The notes beneath the pieces are model-generated. The model worked only from the letters and a program-made list of their open reading frames with translations. It did no database searches and had not been told where the DNA came from. A stretch of DNA of 26,890 bases from Pelargonium cotyledonis (lineage: Eukaryota; Streptophyta; Magnoliopsida; Geraniales; Geraniaceae). This document shows positions 21,819-26,890 of this stretch, piece by piece. The position numbers and the translations under genes are program-made. The stretch lies in NCBI GenBank assembly GCA_036897625.1, contig JAYMTA010000559.1, positions 1 through 26,890 of the forward strand, given 5' to 3'. Numbering within the stretch: position 1 is the first letter of the stretch; every line of letters starts with the position of its first letter.

Positions 21819-21943
21819 TGGGCTATTAAGGTGTAGGCCCATGTAGCTCAAAACAATGCACCGACTAAGATACTGTGTGGTCTTTTTATGGAAACAATGG
21901 GCCCATTACGTATTGGCTATTATTGGGCTGACTTGCCAGCCCA
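21819..21943. promoter_or_regulatory. Cluster of five TGGGCY (site II) boxes
   Basis: TGGGCT 21819-21824, GGCCCA 21836-21841, TGGGCCCA 21898-21905, TGGGCT 21924-21929 and AGCCCA 21938-21943 lie within 125 bp. Such clusters are typical of promoters of growth and ribosome or organelle genes. Here they sit about 0.85 kb upstream of the SnRK2 leader and 1.4 kb upstream of the TM9 start, away from either core promoter. Confidence 0.5.
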
Positions 21944-22440
21944 AATCCACCAATAACTGATTTCCATTATAGACTTTTGAAGAAATATGATGAAATTTGA
22001 AGAAAACTATTTCACTAATTTGTGTACCTCTAAAAAAAAAAGAGTAGCCATCAAGTGCGGGTTCAACTGAAAATGTGTTGTTCCAGATTAATCTGATATT
22101 TCGAGTTCGAATTTGAAAGAATACAGCATTGTTAAAATTTGGTAGAATTTGTTCAAAAACCTCAATAAAATATTTAAACTAAAAAGTAAACTAGAATCGA
22201 TAAAAACTGTTTCATAATAAATATTTTTCTAGCAATTACAATTTATTTCAAAATAAATGTTATTTTGAAGGAAAAAAAATTCGTGTGCCTTTTCATTTAT
22301 GTCATTTTCATATTTTCAAGGACCATATCTATCATACTAAATTTAATAATGTACAAACTAATTATACGATGTTAAATAATTCATTTTACCCAATTTCTTA
22401 AGTCATGTTAAACTAATTATACTAAATTTTTTGTCTCTTA

Positions 22441-22588
22441 AGAGATGGTGCAATGGTCAAAAACACACATCTCCATGTAAGAGGTCGTGAGTTCAAATCC
22501 CATTGCATCGGGTAGGGCGGGGTAGGGTTGGGTCTAAAGAGGAGAGTTGCCCCTATTGTGTAGCTCGACTAGTTAGCTTAAAAAAAAA
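22441..22588 (+). mobile_element. tRNA-derived SINE with intact A and B boxes
   Basis: The A box TGGTGCAATGG (22446-22456) matches TRGYNNARNNG at all 11 positions. The B box AGTTCAAATCC (22490-22500) matches GGTTCGANTCC with two mismatches. The 33-base gap is normal for a tRNA-like pol III promoter. A tRNA-unrelated body follows (GGGTAGGGCGGGGTAGGG, then CCCCTATTGTGTAGCTCG) and ends in a run of A at 22580-22588. It does not fold into a tRNA gene and is AT-flanked. It shares CTCCATGT and TTGTGTAGCT with the relic at 2150-2290. No clear target-site duplication was found. Confidence 0.7.
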
Positions 22589-23110
22589 TCATGTGAAAAA
22601 CTCTAAAAATACACTAAACGAGAAACAAAGATAGTATATGGTTTTAATACTATCATGTTTCATATTACTATCACACTAATAATTATATAAAAATTATCGA
22701 TAAGCCTATTTATAAATGTACACAAATTTAGTAGCATATACATGTATTACAAATAAAACATTTTTTTCACTCTTTTTTATCATTTGAGCTACACTAACAG
22801 GAGTAACTCTCTCCTATTAACCCATAAATTTCACTCAATATCGTTGACAAGAAAACTCAAAGAAAATTCGAATTGCTTAAACCATTTGATCTAACATGTT
22901 TGGTCAAATAAAACACTTTAAAATACAATAAGTTAATCATCATTTATGTATAAATGAATACTATACTAAAAATATGACATTTTCTACCTTATGTAACATA
23001 AAATGATGAAATGATGTGAGTTATTAAATGCCATTTTTGACTCAACAGATACAATGCTTGTTGGTTTCAAAAAAATAAAAAATAAAAAATAAAATAAAAT
23101 GCTTGGTAAC

Positions 23111-23379
23111 AAATAAATATAAATATACAGTAAATAAATCTGCCCAAATTAAAAAAAGGAAAAAAATAAAAGATAGATTTAATTCTAAGGAAATTAGTCG
23201 AAAGCTTGTGCAATGTGCAGGCAGATCTAGACGAAGAAGAGAGCCTATATCTCCTTCTCCCTCCATTTTCTCTGATTTTCGATTCCAATTCTCTGTAACA
23301 TCGCCGACAAGTCAAGCCCCGGAGCTTCAGAGGATTTGGGGACCGTCCAGATCAGCACGTCGCCGCCGCCGCCGCCGCC
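23111..23379 (+). promoter_or_regulatory. Core promoter region and leader of the TM9 gene, with GCC trinucleotide run
   Basis: AATAAATATAAATATAC at 23111-23127 offers a TATA-like region. It is followed by a CT-rich leader (CTCCTTCTCCCTCCA near 23251-23265). A (CGC)n run at about 23360-23379 abuts the start codon and gives the favourable context GCCGCCATGT. The run is a likely microsatellite. Confidence 0.45.
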
Positions 23380-26300
23380 ATGTTCTCCGCCGTCCGGTCG
23401 CTCTCTCTCCTCACTCTCACCTTCATCTGTCTCTTTCTCTCACCTGCCTTGGCCTCCGACTCCGGTCACAAGGTAATCGATCCTGGCAGTGTCTGTGTTT
23501 CACTCAATTTAGGTCAATTTTCACATGCTCGCTCATTGAAGTTGTAGTCAGATCTGAGGTTTCGGTTTTCTGTTTTGCGGGAATTGGGTAATTTGTTTTT
23601 GGGTTTATGCCCATGTTGAGGTGATTGGTGGCTTCTTAATTAGATAGCTATTTTTGGTGTGATCTTCTCTACGTGGTGACACTGAATATATGTGTGGGGG
23701 TATTGGTGAATGGGTTGGTCTAGGGTTTAGATCTCAATTGGGTTTTCTTGATTTGGCATTTTGGAGCTAACCCTTGTGAGAGTTGACGTAGGAAGTGTCT
23801 GGGCTCATCATTGTCTCGTGGAATGTACTATGTATATTGTCAAATTGGGTACTAGGAACTAGGAATGTGATGTTGGCTGTTGATATCTTTGCTTTGGTAA
23901 ATTGAGTATTAGAGTTCAAGGTGAATTTGCCTTGATTTGAGGAGCTCTTCCATCTTGCTGCATTGTAGTGAGTTGAGCAAGGATCTATAATGGAGAGGAC
24001 ACGGAATAAAAAAAAATCATTTGTTTGTATGCTATTCTGGGAGTTATGTACTTGTTGAATGTTGTAACTGATCTGATTCTGCTTTTACTAATTCAGTTTG
24101 GGGCATTCTAGTATTTAACCCATTATTGCATATTACTTAGAATAGATTTATTTATTAATTATTAATTTTGATTTTAATTATCTATTTATCCCCATTGTTT
24201 ATCTACTAGCTCCGTGCGAAAGTTTGTCATGTTTCACTGGGGAATACTGAGGCAAAAATGTGTTAAAGAAATAACTAAATCATAACCTCAGCTAATGAGC
24301 TAAAAGCTTGTTATGATGTAGTAAAAAAGTTGGTGTTTTCTAGACATATTAATTGATCTTGAAAGTTGTTCTTGGGTAGAGTTTTCTAACAAGAAAATTA
24401 AATCCAACTGCAACCACACATGCTCTTTGATATGTATGCATATGTGTTTGTATTTATGCATAGTTGCTCCTGAATGTGTTCCTTTATGATATACATTTCT
24501 AAGGTGTTAAACTGTTTTGTTATTGGAATGTGCTATAGTCTTAACATCCCATTTGTATTATACCACAGTATCAAACAGAGGACCGAGTAACCCTTTGGGT
24601 TAACAAAGTTGGCCCCTATAATAATCCACAAGAAACATACAATTATTACAGCCTTCCATTTTGCCATGCATCCACAAATCCTGCTCACAAATGGGGTGGC
24701 CTTGGCGAGGTCCTGGGTGGAAATGAGCTCATAGACAGTGAGATTGACATCAAGTTCCAGAGTATGTAGAGTTTATGTTTTCATCCTTAGTTTTATTGGC
24801 AGAGTGTGACTTGATATGTGCAGTCACATTTGTGCTCATTTTATCCCCTTTCATTTTTCTTTCTAGAAAACGTGGAGAGGACTTCCATTTGTCAGATTGA
24901 GCTTGATGCAGCAAAGGTCAAACAGTTCAAGGATGCGATTGAGAACAGTTATTGGTTTGAATTCTTCATGGGTATGTTCTATGATGTATTACTTGATGCA
25001 TCACTTCTGCAATGCTAATTGCTAACACATCTTAGACTTTCTTGTTTCCTTTTTCTGATAACATTTTCCTTGGTTTCCGGTTGGTGAATATGACATGTCC
25101 AGATGATCTGCCTTTATGGGGTATGTGCTTGCCTTTATCTAATTTTTTTAATGAGTACCATCATTATTTGATTTTCATATCTCCATATAATTTGATGGCT
25201 CATGCCCTAGGATATATTATCTAAAAAATTCATTGGTTTTGTACTCATAGGCTTTGTTGGTGAATTGCATCCTGATAAAAACAGTGACAACAATAAGCAA
25301 GTTCTCTACACACATAAGAATATCATTGTCAAGTACAATAAAGATCAGGTTTGTGGTTTCTAAGCTTCCTCAAGTTTTAGTCATAAGCCTTTTAATGCAG
25401 TTTGGATTTAAAATTCCCATATGTTTTCTTTTCATGACAGATTATTCATGTGAATCTCACTCAAGAGAATGCCAAACCATTGGAAGTGGGTAGAACTTTG
25501 GACATGACTTATTCAGTCACATGGTTGCCAACTAATGTCACTTATGCACGTCGCTTTGATGTTTATTTGGACTACCCCTTCTTTGAGCACCAGGTCAATA
25601 TCAAATATTACTATTCATTTTTTTTTCCTATTATAAAACACTTTTTCTTTGCAACATCGCTGATACCGCCTCCTGTTATTGAATCCCTTATAATGCTTTC
25701 CGTTTAAGTTGGAAGTGCTTTTGTGATGTGCAGATCCATTGGTTCTCGATTTTTAACTCATTCATGATGGTTATCTTTCTCACTGGTCTGGTGTCAATGA
25801 TATTGATGCGCACTCTCAGAAATGATTATGCTAAATATGCTCGGGAAGATGACGATTTAGAGACTCTGGTGATTCTCTCATGATTCTTTGTGTTTATCTG
25901 TTAGTGGTTTTGAATCTCTTGACGGCTAATCTTGATTCGGTTATGGAAAAAAAAAAACAATTGTTTCTGTTTCTAATTGTATGGAATCTGTCAAAAATTT
26001 GGACTCTTATACAGGAAAGAGATGTGAGTGAAGAGTCAGGCTGGAAACTTGTTCATGGGGATGTTTTCCGTACTCCTCGCAATTTAGTTATTCTTTCAGC
26101 TGTTGTCGGCACAGGTGCTCAGCTAGCATTGCTTGTGCTACTCGTCATCTTACTGGCAATAGTTGGAATGTTGTATGTTGGGTATGTTGAATATTCTCTT
26201 TGGAGTGCTTGAGACGATTATTTAAAGATGTTTGTGATAGCAGGTCATATTTGTGTATCTTCATGAATCCTCTATCTCCTATATATAACCTTCAGTTCTC

Positions 26301-26890
26301 TTTATGTGGTTCAGGAGAGGAGCGATTGTCACGACTTTCATTGTTTGCTATGCTCTTACATCATTCATTTCTGGCTACGTAAGTGGTGGGATGTACTCAC
26401 GACATGGGGGTATGCCTTATGTCCTTTAGTTGTCCTGTTTATTGAGTTCTGGTTTATACATGCATTTGGGTGTTGTTGCTTTGGCTGCTTATTGAGATGG
26501 TGCATGTTTAATATAAAAGGTTTTCTGAGTGATTGTCCAATTACATTTTTTCTTAACCATGATTTGATTTATTTTGTCAGGTAAAAGTTGGATAAAATCA
26601 ATGATCCTTACAGCATCTTTGTTTCCATTTCTGTGCTTTGGGATTGGATTCGTCTTGAACACTGTTGCCATATTCTATGGATCTTTAGCAGCTATTCCAT
26701 TTGGCACAATGGTGGTTGTTTTTGTTATTTGGGCCTTTATCTCGTTCCCTCTGGCACTTCTGGGTACAGTTGTTGGAAGGAATTGGAGCGGTGCTCCAAA
26801 CAATCCTTGTCGAGTGAAGACCATTCCTCGTCCAATCCCTGAGAAGAAGTGGTACCTCACACCATCTGTAGTCTCAATGATGGGAGGACT
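23380..26890 (+). CDS. Transmembrane 9 superfamily (nonaspanin/EMP70) protein, TMN1-like, 3' end beyond window
   Basis: Ten exons are visible: 23380-23472, 24569-24761, 24867-24971, 25103-25120, 25251-25348, 25441-25593, 25734-25868, 26015-26181, 26315-26409, 26581 to the window end. They give 455 residues of about 590. Residues 1-26 are a signal peptide (hydrophobic [16 protein letters not shown], cleavage likely before SDSG). The lumenal domain follows (about 27-220), with [16 protein letters not shown], a late CDS-style FHVNLT-type glycosylation site (NLT) and NVT. Membrane segments begin at about 221 ([19 protein letters not shown]); five of the expected nine lie in the window. The cytoplasmic loop contains [15 protein letters not shown], a TM9 family hallmark. 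These proteins reside in Golgi and endosomal membranes and help sort membrane proteins. In Arabidopsis the closest locus by memory is TMN1, At1g10950. Exon 4 is an 18-nt microexon. No lesion is seen. Confidence 0.93.

Larger units (their letters stand above)
21011..23110. other. Head-to-head spacer between SnRK2 and TM9 genes
   Basis: About 2 kb without a supported gene on either strand. It holds the inverted-repeat element, the site II cluster and the SINE listed separately. From 22600 to 23100 it is plain AT-rich DNA with short A-rich runs (AAAATAAAAAATAAAA near 23070-23100). Confidence 0.65.

Noticed and set aside
22441..22588. A functional tRNA gene
   Set aside because: The A and B boxes fit, but acceptor and anticodon stems do not form and a non-tRNA body plus A-run follow, so a SINE is the better reading.
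23103..23591. 162-codon open frame across the TM9 promoter and exon 1
   Set aside because: It spans promoter, leader and intron sequence in a frame different from the signal peptide; its arginine run comes from the GCC repeat.
25880..26212. 110-codon frame starting in TM9 intron 7
   Set aside because: The part before 26015 is intron; only the section 26015-26181 is real coding sequence (exon 8).
1..26890. A novel defence, CRISPR or biosynthetic-cluster system
   Set aside because: The window holds four conserved, unrelated plant housekeeping or signalling genes; there are no regularly spaced repeats or clustered pathway genes.

Overview
This is a nuclear plant DNA window, most likely from a woody or herbaceous eudicot (probably a rosid; species not determinable by eye). 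The evidence is AT-rich intergenic DNA, small canonical GT-AG introns, a chloroplast transit peptide, plant-only protein families (SnRK2 kinase, fused ThiD-ThiE enzyme TH1) and plant-type SINE, TRIM-like and retroelement relics. There is no bacterial or viral gene content. I did not find a new biological system: the window is an ordinary four-gene plant segment with several unusual details.

Layout: 1-2650 is intergenic, with a decayed retroelement gag-like relic (886-1505) and tRNA-derived SINE relics. 2953-8836 (+) is an 11-exon gene for a TCP11-domain protein. It carries an in-frame TAA in exon 10 and an in-frame 54-bp tandem duplication in the last exon. 8837-10368 is repeat-rich spacer plus the promoter of the next gene. 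10369-15301 (+) is the 10-exon gene for TH1, the bifunctional HMP-P kinase / thiamine-phosphate synthase of plastid thiamine synthesis; it contains a TRIM-like element in intron 5. 15302-17875 is a tail-to-tail spacer holding a recent 83/87-bp tandem duplication. 17876-20663 (-) is a complete 9-exon subclass I SnRK2 kinase (SnRK2.4/2.10 type). 20664-23379 is a head-to-head spacer with an inverted-repeat element, a cluster of TGGGCY boxes and a clear SINE. 23380-26890 (+) is the first 10 exons of a transmembrane-9 (nonaspanin, TMN1-like) gene, cut off by the window end.

The four genes do not form a pathway. From memory of Arabidopsis loci, TCP11-TH1 corresponds to neighbours At1g22930-At1g22940 and SnRK2.4-TMN1 to neighbours At1g10940-At1g10950. 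The window therefore seems to keep together an order that is split over two places in Arabidopsis. Exon boundaries were derived by hand from reading-frame continuity, GT/AG sites and recalled family sequence; all coding joins given are canonical GT-AG and keep frame.
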